Assembly: GCF_902833225.1 (NCBI RefSeq)
Contig: NZ_CADFEI010000004.1
Location: forward strand, 186,001 to 250,000
Length of the DNA stretch: 64,000 nucleotides
Direction: 5' to 3'
From: Burkholderia sp. BCC1644
GTDB taxonomy: Bacteria; Pseudomonadota; Gammaproteobacteria; Burkholderiales; Burkholderiaceae
Positions 43,855 through 52,119 of the stretch are shown here, piece by piece (position 1 is the first letter of the stretch; each line of letters starts with the position of its first letter). The position numbers were made by a program, and so were the translations under genes. Under the pieces are notes generated by a model. The model saw nothing but the letters and a program-made list of their open reading frames with translations. It did not search any database and had not been told where the DNA came from.

Positions 43855-46235
43855 GGCGCCGCCCGGCAGGTGAGCGGGCCGATGGTCGGCAGCGTGCCGT
43901 TGCCGGGTGCGGCGAACGCGAATTCCGCGGCGCAGCGTTGCGTGCCGTAGTCGATCACGAGATGGTTGTCGTCCTTCAGCCCGTCGATGAACGTGAGCCC
44001 GTCGTAGCCGACGATCGTGTCCGCGCCGCTTTCGGCGTGATGCACGCGTGCGCCGGCCGGCAGCGGATTCCCGGCAGCATCGCGCAGGATCACCGATGCA
44101 GCGCGGTAGCGCGACACGCCGAAATGCGCGACGACGCCCGATTGCGCCTGCGGCACGATCGTCATCGACGTGCGGGCGATCCGCGCATCGGCCGGCAGTT
44201 TCATCGAATCGATCGCGACCTGGTTGTTCTGGTACGCGTTCAGGTCGGGCACGAGCAGATGGCCCGCGCGATCGGTCGTGCCGATCACGCGGTTCTCGTG
44301 CAGCACCGGGATGCCCGCGACGCCGTCGGTCGACACCAGTGCGAAGCCGTCGTCGATGCGGCGCGACAACTGCAGGCTGCTGTCCATCAACACGAGTGCG
44401 CCGCTGACGTCGAGCGACGCACCGGTCTGCCGGTCGATGTTCTGCGCGGCGGCGATGACCTCGCCGGCACGGCCGAGATAGCGCAACTGCGCCTGCCGGT
44501 AGGGCACCGCGCCCGTGCCGCCGGTCTGCACGCCCCAGCCCCAGCCGCCGTCGTAGTCGGGCGGGCGGCTCGCGTCGACGCTGTAGTTCGACTGGCCGCG
44601 CTGGCGGCCGACGGTCGCGTTGATCGACGTGTTGCGGCCGAGCCCGATGTTCAGCGACACGAAGGCGCCACTCGCGCCCTGCTGCGCGAAATCGCGGTAT
44701 GCGCTGACGCTCAGCGACGCGAGATCGCCGAAGCTCAGCGTGTACGACACGGTGCCGATCCGCGCACTCGGGCCTTGCGGCAGCCGGTAGCCGATATAGC
44801 TGAGCGACAGGGTCTGACGGTGCATGAACGGCAGCGCGAGCGTCGCCTGGTCGGTCGCCGACGGCACCGGCGCGCCGTCGCGCGATGCCAGATCGCCGTA
44901 GCGGCCGAATGCGCGGATCGTCTGCGCGTTGATCGAGAAGCGCGGTTCGATCAGCTGGTAGCCGACGCTCACCTGCGTGCCCGGATAGCGGCCGGCGCTG
45001 CCCGCGACCGCGCCGCTCACGACGCCCGCGTAGCCGAGCCGCATCAACGCGCCGACGCCGGCATTGAGCACGCCGCCGGTCGCTTCCGCATGCCCCTCGA
45101 CGGTCAGCGCGTCGCTCACGCCGCGCCGCATCGAGCCGCTGACGGCCGGCCGCGCGTCGTAGTCGAACGACTGCAGCGCATAGTTGCGGCGCAGGAAGCC
45201 GGCTTCGAACGAATAGCTCGACAGCCCGGCCGACAGCATGCGTGTATCGACGTAGAGCGGCACCGACGTCGCGACCGTGCGCCCGAGCGCGTCGCGCGTG
45301 ATGACGGTCGCCTGGCCGGCGCCGGTGATGCCCGGCACGTCGTGGATGATGAACGGGCCGCTCGGCACGTTGCCGGTGTACTGCCGCACGTTGTTGATGT
45401 ACAGGTCGACCGCCGACGGCACCGCGGCGGAGCCTGCGAGCGACGGAATCGGGAACGTCACGAGGTCCGGCCGCAGCGCGAAGTTGCTGCGCCACTGGAA
45501 GCCGCCGAAGCGCACCGAGCGCGTCCACGCGAGCGATCCCGAGATCGCGTCGCCGATCTGCGTCGTGCTCGGCCGCGCCGGGTCCGAGCGGCTCCACGAC
45601 GTATCGAAGCGTGTGTAGCGCTGCTGGCCGTTGTAGAAATACGCGGTGCCGGTGGTGTTGAACACGCCGTTCGGATCGAAGTAGCGCACGTCGGTGTAGA
45701 GCGAGAACTGCCGGTCGCCGATCGTCTGGGCATACGCCTCGTAGTTGATCGCGAGCCCGCGCGACGCGGTGGCCGCCTGCGTGGCCGGCAATGCGCGGCT
45801 GTCGACCGCGTACGGGCGGCGCAGCGTGTCGGTCATCTGCAGGTCGACGCTCTGGCGTGCGGCGTCGTAGCGATAGTGCAGGCCGGGAATCGTGTCGAGC
45901 TCGACCGTCGCCGCGTCGGCGATGCCGAGCCGGTCGGTCGCGAAGCCGATCGTGCGCAGGTCGGCGCCGCTCGCGGACAGGTGGCCGTCGCGTTCGCGGA
46001 AATGCGCGAGCAGCGCCGTGTTTTCGCCGTTGACGCTGACTTCGAGGATCACGTCGTGTGTGCTGTCGGTCATCACGAGCGCCGCCGGTTCGTCCGCGCG
46101 AGCACCGCAGGGCACGAGCAGGCGGCCAGCCACGACGGCCGCGAGCACGATGCGCCGGGTGCGTCGCGACGTTCCGCGTCCGTTGGCCGGGAGCGCGCCG
46201 GCGCGTGGCGAGGGGGAAGAGGCCGGGCGGCGCAC
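43851..46235 (-). CDS. Archaic chaperone-usher outer-membrane usher (CsuD-like)
   Basis: 794 residues if begun at GTG 46235, eight bases after the chaperone stop; the true start could be a few codons inward. Signal region RIVLAAVVAGRLLVPCGARA. Usher N domain (VILEVSVNGENTALLAHFRERDGHLSASGADLRTIGF), a large barrel (RYFDPNGVFNTTGTAYFYNG; FGGFQWRSNFALRPDLVTFPIPSLAGSAAVPSAVDLYINN), plug-like PSGPFIIHDVPGITGAGQATVITRDALG and C domains. It forms the secretion pore and assembly platform for SCPU pilins. Confidence 0.92.
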   Translation of the reverse strand: MRRPASSPSPRAGALPANGRGTSRRTRRIVLAAVVAGRLLVPCGARADEPAALVMTDSTHDVILEVSVNGENTALLAHFRERDGHLSASGADLRTIGFATDRLGIADAATVELDTIPGLHYRYDAARQSVDLQMTDTLRRPYAVDSRALPATQAATASRGLAINYEAYAQTIGDRQFSLYTDVRYFDPNGVFNTTGTAYFYNGQQRYTRFDTSWSRSDPARPSTTQIGDAISGSLAWTRSVRFGGFQWRSNFALRPDLVTFPIPSLAGSAAVPSAVDLYINNVRQYTGNVPSGPFIIHDVPGITGAGQATVITRDALGRTVATSVPLYVDTRMLSAGLSSYSFEAGFLRRNYALQSFDYDARPAVSGSMRRGVSDALTVEGHAEATGGVLNAGVGALMRLGYAGVVSGAVAGSAGRYPGTQVSVGYQLIEPRFSINAQTIRAFGRYGDLASRDGAPVPSATDQATLALPFMHRQTLSLSYIGYRLPQGPSARIGTVSYTLSFGDLASLSVSAYRDFAQQGASGAFVSLNIGLGRNTSINATVGRQRGQSNYSVDASRPPDYDGGWGWGVQTGGTGAVPYRQAQLRYLGRAGEVIAAAQNIDRQTGASLDVSGALVLMDSSLQLSRRIDDGFALVSTDGVAGIPVLHENRVIGTTDRAGHLLVPDLNAYQNNQVAIDSMKLPADARIARTSMTIVPQAQSGVVAHFGVSRYRAASVILRDAAGNPLPAGARVHHAESGADTIVGYDGLTFIDGLKDDNHLVIDYGTQRCAAEFAFAAPGNGTLPTIGPLTCRAAP

Positions 46236-46242
46236 CGGCGGG

Positions 46243-46962
46243 CTAGCCCGGCGGCTCCACCGCGACGACCGCGCTGGCCGGCTGCGAATTGACGGCCGCT
46301 CGCACCGTGACCTTGCCGCCGAGCGTGACGCCGGCCGGCAGCGGCACGCTCCACTGGCCCGTGCGGCCGGCGAGCGCATAGCCGAGCAGCCCGTGCGTGA
46401 GCGGGTACGCATGGCCGTCGCCGGTCACGAGCTCGACCGATGCCAGTTGCGCGCGCCGCGCACCGCCGTTGCGCACGCGCAGCACCCAGCCGCCGTTGCT
46501 GCGCGCGAGCGCCCAGTCGAGTTGCGGCGCGCCGTTGGTCGGCGGTTCGACGAATACCGGAATCGAATAGCGCAGCCGGATCGACACGCCGTTGGTCGGC
46601 GCCTCGCCGGGCTGCGGCAGTTCGTCGATCAGCAGCCGGTAGCTCTGCTCGACGCCGGACGGCGTGCGCGATGCGCGCACGACGCGGATCAGCTGTTCGG
46701 ACTGCGTGCCGACCTCGATCAGCGGCGGGCTCGCGACGAGATCCTGCGTGGGCGTCAGCGTGTCCTGGCCGTCGGCCTGGTCCCACCGGAACACGCGTAC
46801 CTGTCCGTAGACGGGCCGCTCGCCCGGATTGCGCAGCGTGATGCCGGTGGCCGTGTCGTCGGTGCCGAATTCGATCGTGACGGGGGAAATCTGCAGCGAC
46901 GCGGCGTGCGCGGCGCCGGCCGCGCACAGCAGCGCGGCGAGCGTTCGACGTAATACGGTCAT
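46243..46962 (-). CDS. Archaic pilus periplasmic chaperone (CsuC-like)
   Basis: 239 residues with signal MTVLRRTLAALLCAAGAAHA. PapD-type immunoglobulin fold: LQISPVTIEFGTDDTATGITLRNPGERPVYGQVRVFRW, strand G1 motif GTQSEQLIRVVRA and SYRLLIDELPQPGEAPTNGVSIRLRYSIPVFVEPP, typical of the archaic (sigma) class. It caps SCPU pilins by donor-strand complementation before they reach the usher. Sits between the major pilin and usher genes. Confidence 0.93.
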   Translation of the reverse strand: MTVLRRTLAALLCAAGAAHAASLQISPVTIEFGTDDTATGITLRNPGERPVYGQVRVFRWDQADGQDTLTPTQDLVASPPLIEVGTQSEQLIRVVRASRTPSGVEQSYRLLIDELPQPGEAPTNGVSIRLRYSIPVFVEPPTNGAPQLDWALARSNGGWVLRVRNGGARRAQLASVELVTGDGHAYPLTHGLLGYALAGRTGQWSVPLPAGVTLGGKVTVRAAVNSQPASAVVAVEPPG

Positions 46963-46977
46963 GCGATGCGGCGCCGG

Positions 46978-47502
46978 TCAGAAGTAGACGGTTGCGGTGA
47001 CGGTCGTCTGATAGGTGTCCGGCTTCGGCGTGGCTTGCGCGGGCACCTGGCCGTAGACGGTCAGCGCCTGCGCGGCGCCCGTGCCGGTGCCGGCCACGGT
47101 GTTGGTGCCTTGCGTGTTGCCCCAGATCGTCGTGCGCCCGGCATCCTGGTACAGCTGGAAGCCGACGGTCGTCGTCGTGTTGCCGGTCGAGGTGCCGGCC
47201 ATCAGGCGGCTCGCGACGCTCGACCCCGTGACCGTACCGGCATCGAGGCCGACGTTGTACGGCGTCGTGTTGGTGCAGGTGACGCTGACGGTCGTCTGCT
47301 GGTTGATCGCGGTGGCCAGCACGCCGTTGGTCCCGAAGGCCAGCGGGTTCGCGCCGATCGTGCAGTTCGGCTGCAGCGTCAGCGTGACGTTGAAGGTGGC
47401 GGTCGCAGTGCCGTTCGAATAGGTAGCGGCGTCGGCGGCCGGCGTCGAAAGGCCGATTGACAGCGCGAGCGACAATGTCGTTGAAGCGATGGCGACTTTC
47501 AC
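46978..47502 (-). CDS. Major SCPU pilin (CsuA/B-like)
   Basis: 174 residues from GTG 47502 with GAGGGAT upstream. Signal MKVAIASTTLSLALSIGLSTPAADA, then one spore-coat-U domain: ATATFNVTLTLQPNCTIGANPLAFG, VSVTCTNTTPYNVGLDAGT and the closing beta strand TTVTATVYF. First gene of the minus-strand operon (pilin, chaperone, usher, tip), so it is likely the main shaft subunit. The minor pilins CsuA and CsuB of the Acinetobacter operon have no counterpart here. Confidence 0.9.
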   Translation of the reverse strand: MKVAIASTTLSLALSIGLSTPAADAATYSNGTATATFNVTLTLQPNCTIGANPLAFGTNGVLATAINQQTTVSVTCTNTTPYNVGLDAGTVTGSSVASRLMAGTSTGNTTTTVGFQLYQDAGRTTIWGNTQGTNTVAGTGTGAAQALTVYGQVPAQATPKPDTYQTTVTATVYF

Positions 47503-48032
47503 CCTGATCCCTCATCGGTCGGTATTTCATTGGATTTATGCCGCGCTCCGCCTGCCGCGGCATGGTAAATGCTGATACGAATCGATGAGTCTTTCAATCT
47601 TAAAGTTTAGGCTGTTTCATCTTGTTACAGTTTGGTCGAATAATGATTGAACAAAGCCGGAAAACATTACGCTTTTCGATTTTGTCTTGTGTGCGCCAGG
47701 CGAAAGATTTTCCTGCGCAGCGGAAATTGCTGCGCGCCCGATGCAGGGTGTGAATCGATTTTTCCGATTGGCGTGACGGATTGAATCGGCTGATACGGAA
47801 TGGATAATTAGCGCGCGTGGTGAAATGAGAGTGACGAAAGATGAATCATTTCGGAAGACTGAATCGATTCCGGTAATCCGTTAAGGGACTCAATTCGAAT
47901 GCTGAATGAGAAGGGCGATATTCTGGATTTTTCCCGATTGAAGAATCGGCGAATCCGGATTGGCGGCTGAAAAAGAAAACGGCCGCATGGCGCGGCCGTG
48001 GGAGTCGGTACTGCGTGTTGCGTGGCCAGCGA
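47503..48032. other. AT-rich control region upstream of the pilus operon
   Basis: 530 bases without a credible gene. The part 47560-47970 is clearly AT-richer than its surroundings, as expected for a tightly regulated pilus promoter. Its right end carries the terminator of the exporter gene. I find no strong inverted repeat or clear -35/-10 pair. Confidence 0.5.
47968..47999 (-). terminator. Rho-independent terminator of the DHA1 exporter gene
   Basis: On the minus strand ACGGCCGC-GCCAT-GCGGCCGT is followed by TTTCTTTTT. It lies 34 bases after the stop at 48033. Confidence 0.88.
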
Positions 48033-49238
48033 TTACGAATTCGCGGTAGCCGGTGCGCGGCGGCGTTGCACGATCTGCAGCATGACGAGCGCAAGTCCGG
48101 CCGCGGCGATCAGTCCGCCGACGAGTGGCACGGCTGCGTAACCGAAGCCTGCGGAGATCGCTGCACCGCCGGCAGCCGCGCCAACCGCATTGCCGAGGTT
48201 GAACGCACCGATGTTGACGGCCGACGCGAGCCCTGGCGCTTCATGGGCGGCACGCATCACGCGCATTTGCAGCGGCGGCACGACCGCGAACGTGGCGACA
48301 CCCCACACGAGCAGCGTGACGGCGGCGCCAACCTGCGTGCTGGCGAGCAGCGGGAACGCAGCCATCGTCGCGATCAACAGCAGCAGGAAGCCGATCAGCG
48401 TGCCGTCGAGCGAACGGTCGGCGAGGCGGCCGCCCGCGATGTTGCCGATCGAGAAGCCGACGCCGATCAGCACGAGCATCGCGGTCACGAAGCCGGGCGT
48501 CGCGCCCGTCAGGTGTTCGAGCGTCGGTGCGACATACGTATAGAGCGTGAACATCGCGCCGGCGCCGAGCACCGTCGTCCCGAGTGCGCCGAGCACGACG
48601 GGGCGCGTCAGCACCGAGAGTTCGGCGCGCAGGTTGGGCATCTTGCCGGCGTCGCCCTTCGGCAGCGCGGCGAACAGGCCGGCGATCGCGATCAGGCCGA
48701 GGCCCGCGGTTGCCGCGAACGACATCCGCCAGCCGATGATCTGGCCGAGCCAGGTCGCGGCCGGCACGCCGCCGACGTTCGCGATCGTGAGGCCCATGAA
48801 CATCGTCGCGACTGCGCTCGCCTGCTTTTCGCGCGGCACGAGGCTGGCCGCGACCACCGAGCCGAGCCCGAAGAACGCGCCGTGGTTGAGGCTCGTTACG
48901 AGGCGGGCGAGCAGCAGCGTCGTGTAGCCGGGTGCGATAGCCGACAGCAGGTTGCCGATCGTGAAGATCGACATCAGCGCGATCAGCGCCGAGCGGCGCG
49001 ACCAGCGCGCGAGCAGCAGCGTCATCAGCGGCGCGCCGACCATCACGCCGATCGCATACGCGCTGATCAGCATGCCGGCCTGCGGAATCGACACGTGCAC
49101 GCCGTCGGCGATCACGGGCAGCAGGCCCATCGGCGAGAACTCGGTCGTGCCGATGCCGAACGCACCGGCGGCGAGCGCCAGCAGCGGCAGTGCGGCGCTG
49201 CCGCCCGGGCGGGAAGGAGAAGAAGTCGTGGCGTTCAC
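48033..49238 (-). CDS. MFS transporter, DHA1 family (AraJ/NepI-like exporter)
   Basis: 401 residues from GTG 49238, which has GGAG eight bases upstream; the longer frame adds 23 residues without a ribosome-binding site. Twelve spans; LLALAAGAFGIGTTEFSPMGLLPVIADGVHVSIPQAGMLISAYAIGVMVGAPL is the AraJ/arabinose-efflux and purine-nucleoside-efflux type N terminus. It probably exports sugars, nucleosides or drugs by proton antiport. Single gene, ended by a terminator. A 757-base gap with a candidate small RNA lies upstream. Confidence 0.9.
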   Translation of the reverse strand: MNATTSSPSRPGGSAALPLLALAAGAFGIGTTEFSPMGLLPVIADGVHVSIPQAGMLISAYAIGVMVGAPLMTLLLARWSRRSALIALMSIFTIGNLLSAIAPGYTTLLLARLVTSLNHGAFFGLGSVVAASLVPREKQASAVATMFMGLTIANVGGVPAATWLGQIIGWRMSFAATAGLGLIAIAGLFAALPKGDAGKMPNLRAELSVLTRPVVLGALGTTVLGAGAMFTLYTYVAPTLEHLTGATPGFVTAMLVLIGVGFSIGNIAGGRLADRSLDGTLIGFLLLLIATMAAFPLLASTQVGAAVTLLVWGVATFAVVPPLQMRVMRAAHEAPGLASAVNIGAFNLGNAVGAAAGGAAISAGFGYAAVPLVGGLIAAAGLALVMLQIVQRRRAPATANS

Positions 49239-49995
49239 GCGATGGGCTCCGGTAGTCGAGTGGCAACGGCACGGGACCGTTGAGGACAGGGCGAAGTGTG
49301 CCTGCATTACTTTTGCCGAAAAAGCCGCATGCGGACGAAATTATCTTGATTTCATGTCAACAATGCGGAGCGCGGGCCGTGTGCCTGCGGGGCCCGTGGG
49401 CGTTGTACCGCCACGGCGGGCGACCGACGGCGCCTTTTGCGAAAGGTATTGGTAATGCGGAAACCGGATTCGCAGGCCGCGAGCCGCGATTCGGTGGCGG
49501 CCTGCGGAGGATGGGGAGGCGTGTCCGGGATGGCACGCCGGACGTTGTCCGGCGACCGTGCGGAGACATGCAGCCGGGTGGTTCGGGCCCGCTGCCCGGG
49601 CGCCTCCCATCACGTGAACAGATATCGCGCGACGACTGGAAACCCTTTTCCGGCAAGGCGCAAGCGCAAAAAAGCCCCGACCACAGGGGGACCGTGACCG
49701 GGGCGGAAACGCATCCTCTCTTTGGCACGAGGGTTGGATGCGGGCGCAGTATATTTCGACCCGCGACAATTCGAATCGGCGTTAAACGACCGTTTTTGGT
49801 GCCAATTTAAAGATTCCGGCGCCGCGGCATGAGTCGTCGGGCTTTTGAAAGATTTTTCGCTGGACCGTCAGTCTTGTTTAGTGCGCTGGAACAGCCAAAA
49901 CGACGAGTCGGCAGAGAGTGGATTCCGTTCATCAGCCGGTGGTGCGGATTGCATTGCCTGACCGGATGCCGGACGCCCCGTCGCCCGGTACTCGA
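49239..49995. other. Long non-coding gap with candidate small RNA
   Basis: 757 bases between the exporter start and the stop of a LysR gene. Several overlapping frames are open but none has a plausible start, codon bias or family motif. TTGACA on the minus strand (49355-49360) inside an AT-rich patch could belong to the exporter promoter. The structured element at 49668-49742 is listed separately. Confidence 0.5.
49668..49742 (-). ncRNA. Candidate small RNA (two hairpins and a U tract)
   Basis: Read on the minus strand: TATACT at 49753-49748 fits a -10 box; seven bases on begins a hairpin CGCATCC (49742-49736)/GGATGCG (49716-49710) with an inner CCTC/GAGG; then a 13-bp hairpin GCCCCGGTCACGG/CTGTGGTCGGGGC (49704-49674, some G-U pairs) followed by TTTTTT (49673-49668). 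The transcript would be about 75 nt. The -35 box is poor. It may equally be a distant terminator for the LysR gene or an attenuator of the exporter gene 430 bases downstream. Confidence 0.5.
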
Positions 49996-50907
49996 TCAGC
50001 CCGCGTCGCCGGCCGCATCGCGCACCGCCGCGAGAAATTGCGCGACGATCGGCGACTGTGCCGCTGCCGCGCCGTCGAACACGAATTCGATGTCGAAGCG
50101 GCTCGCGAGCTCGTCGAGCGCGACGAGCCTGACCGTGCGCGGGCAGGTCGGCGATGCGCTTTCCGGCACGAACGCGCAGCCCATCCCGGCCGCGACGAGG
50201 CCGATCAGCGTCGGGATGTCGCTGCCGACCTGCGCGATGCGCGGCGTGAAGCCGGCCTGCTGGCACTGCGCCATCAGGAACCGGTGGTGCGCGGCCGAGC
50301 GCTGCGCGTCAAACCAGACGAACGGTTCGTCCGCGACGTCGGCCAGCATGCGCGGCGCGTTGAAGCGACCGCCCGGCGGCGCGGGCATCGCGAGCACGAA
50401 GCGGTCGCTCAGCAGCCGCACGCCCGACAAGTGCGGCGCCTCGTCGCGACGCCATGCCATGATCCCGGCGTCGAGCTGGCCGCGCATCAGCGCGCTCGCC
50501 TGTTCGGCCGACAGCATCGGCGCGATCGACAGCTTCACGTCCGGGCACGCGTCGCGAAACGCCTTGAGCACGTTCGCGACGATCGGCAGCGGCAGGCAGT
50601 TCGGCAGCGCGCCGAGCCGCAGTTCGCCGAGCTGGCCGGCCGCGCTGCGCAACGCGCGTTCGCGGCTGTCCTGCAGCGTCGCGAGCAGGCTGATCGCATC
50701 CTTCAGGAAGCTCGCGCCGGCCGCCGTGAGCGTGACGCCCGTCGCGCGGCGGATCAGCAGCGGCGTGCCGATCGCGTCCTCGAGTTCGCGGATCTGCCGC
50801 GACAATGCGGGCTGGACGATGCCGGCCGCACGCGCGCCGGCCATCACGCTGCCGGCTTGCGCGACGGCCACGAAGTAGCGCAGGTGACGCAGTTCGATCT
50901 GGCGCAT
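49996..50907 (-). CDS. LysR family transcriptional regulator
   Basis: 303 residues from MRQIELRHLRYFVAVAQAGSV; an ATG 15 codons earlier is possible but lacks support. HTH region VMAGARAAGIVQPALSRQIRELEDAIGTPLLIRRATGVTLT, then effector domain. Divergent from the PLP-dependent lyase gene; an operator-like palindrome lies between them. It probably responds to the amino acid substrate. Confidence 0.92.
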   Translation of the reverse strand: MRQIELRHLRYFVAVAQAGSVMAGARAAGIVQPALSRQIRELEDAIGTPLLIRRATGVTLTAAGASFLKDAISLLATLQDSRERALRSAAGQLGELRLGALPNCLPLPIVANVLKAFRDACPDVKLSIAPMLSAEQASALMRGQLDAGIMAWRRDEAPHLSGVRLLSDRFVLAMPAPPGGRFNAPRMLADVADEPFVWFDAQRSAAHHRFLMAQCQQAGFTPRIAQVGSDIPTLIGLVAAGMGCAFVPESASPTCPRTVRLVALDELASRFDIEFVFDGAAAAQSPIVAQFLAAVRDAAGDAG

Positions 50908-50952
50908 GCGGTGTTCGTCCGGGGTCGTTGATATACCTGTAAAGCATAGCAA

Positions 50953-50969
50953 ATGCCATCAGATGGTAT
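50953..50969. promoter_or_regulatory. LysR-type operator between lysR and PLP lyase gene
   Basis: ATGCCATC-A-GATGGTAT is a 17-base dyad with one mismatched pair and has the T-N11-A form used by LysR proteins. It lies 46 bases upstream of the lysR start. Confidence 0.5.
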
Positions 50970-51068
50970 TGGAAAGCATGGCCTGCCTGCCGTACGATGA
51001 CCGTCATTACCGCATGCGCTTGCTCGCGAGTCGCGTGCGTTTCCTCCGTTTCCACTGCGCCCCGTCTC

Positions 51069-51989
51069 ATGCCGCTTCATATCCCGACCCCTTATATCCG
51101 CTCGCAAATCGCGTCCCGCCGGCTCGGCAGGACCATCCGGCTGAAGCTCGATGCGCTGCAGCCGTCGGGCTCGTTCAAGCTGCGCGGCATCGGCGCCGTC
51201 TGCGAAGCGCGGCACGCGGCCGGCGCGCGGCGATTCGTGTCGTCGTCGGGCGGTAACGCGGGTATCGCGGTCGCGTATTGCGGTCGCGAACTCGGCGTGC
51301 CGGTGCTCGTCGTCGTGCCGGAAAGCGCGTCGGCCCGCGCGCGCGAACTGATTCGTGTCGAAGGCGCCGAGGTGGTCGTGCACGGCGCGAGCTGGGCCGA
51401 GGCGAACGCGTTTGCACAGTCGGCGCTCGGCGAGCACGACGCGTTCGTTCACCCGTTCGACGATCCCGTGCTGTGGCAGGGCCACGCGACGATGATCGAC
51501 GAGATGGCAGCGACCGGCCCGAAGCCCGGGGCGGTCGTGCTCGCGGTTGGCGGCGGCGGGCTGCTGTGCGGCGTGCTCGAAGGGTTGACGCGCAACGGCT
51601 GGCACGACGTGCCGGTCGTCGCGGCCGAAACGGAAGGCGCCGACTGTTATGCGCAGTCGGTCGCGCAGGGGCGCCCTGTGGAATTGGCCGCGATCGCGAG
51701 CATCGCGACGTCGCTCGGCGCGAAGCGGCCTTGCGATGCAGCGGTCGAATGGGCGACGCGGCACGAGATCCATCCCGTCGTCGTGTCCGATGCGGAGGCG
51801 GTGGCGGCGTCACTGCGGTTTGTCGATGAACACCGGATCGTCGTCGAACCCGCGTGCGGTGCGGCGCTGGCAGCGCTCGAGCGGCCCGTGCCGGTGCTCG
51901 AGGCGGCGTCGGACATTGCGGTGATCGTTTGCGGCGGCGTGACGGCGTCCATCGAGCATCTGCAGACGCTGCGCGCGACATTGCGGTAA
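51069..51989 (+). CDS. PLP-dependent threonine/serine dehydratase-like enzyme
   Basis: 306 residues from MPLHIPTPYIRSQIASRRLG; a frame 24 codons longer exists but precedes the conserved start of the fold. Fold type II PLP enzyme: the Schiff-base lysine is in QPSGSFKLRGIGAV (S-F-K), the Asn-binding loop SSSGGNAGIAVAYCGRELG, and the phosphate cradle AVGGGGLLCGVLEG. It deaminates serine or threonine-like amino acids to 2-oxoacids. No ACT domain, so it is catabolic in type. Controlled presumably by the divergent LysR. Confidence 0.9.
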   Translation: MPLHIPTPYIRSQIASRRLGRTIRLKLDALQPSGSFKLRGIGAVCEARHAAGARRFVSSSGGNAGIAVAYCGRELGVPVLVVVPESASARARELIRVEGAEVVVHGASWAEANAFAQSALGEHDAFVHPFDDPVLWQGHATMIDEMAATGPKPGAVVLAVGGGGLLCGVLEGLTRNGWHDVPVVAAETEGADCYAQSVAQGRPVELAAIASIATSLGAKRPCDAAVEWATRHEIHPVVVSDAEAVAASLRFVDEHRIVVEPACGAALAALERPVPVLEAASDIAVIVCGGVTASIEHLQTLRATLR

Positions 51990-52119
51990 GGCGGGGGAGC
52001 CAGCGGGCAGGGCGGTCACGCCCTCGGATGGCGGAAACTGCTGCGGTGAACGACGTGGAGGGTGTGCGTTTCGTCGCGCCGGGCCGTGTGTGGCCGGCCG
52101 CGACGATACCGATGTTCGG

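Noticed and set aside
42892-45597. 901-codon minus-strand frame across the tip pilin and usher genes
   Set aside because: Only the last 320 codons (tip pilin) are real; the rest is Arg/Pro-rich out-of-frame translation of the usher.
46073-47563. 496-codon minus-strand frame over chaperone and pilin
   Set aside because: Out-of-frame shadow of the chaperone-usher genes; no signal or fold.
49829-50878. Plus-strand frame opposite the LysR gene
   Set aside because: The minus strand has clear LysR motifs; the plus product is Ser/Arg-rich without similarity to a known fold.
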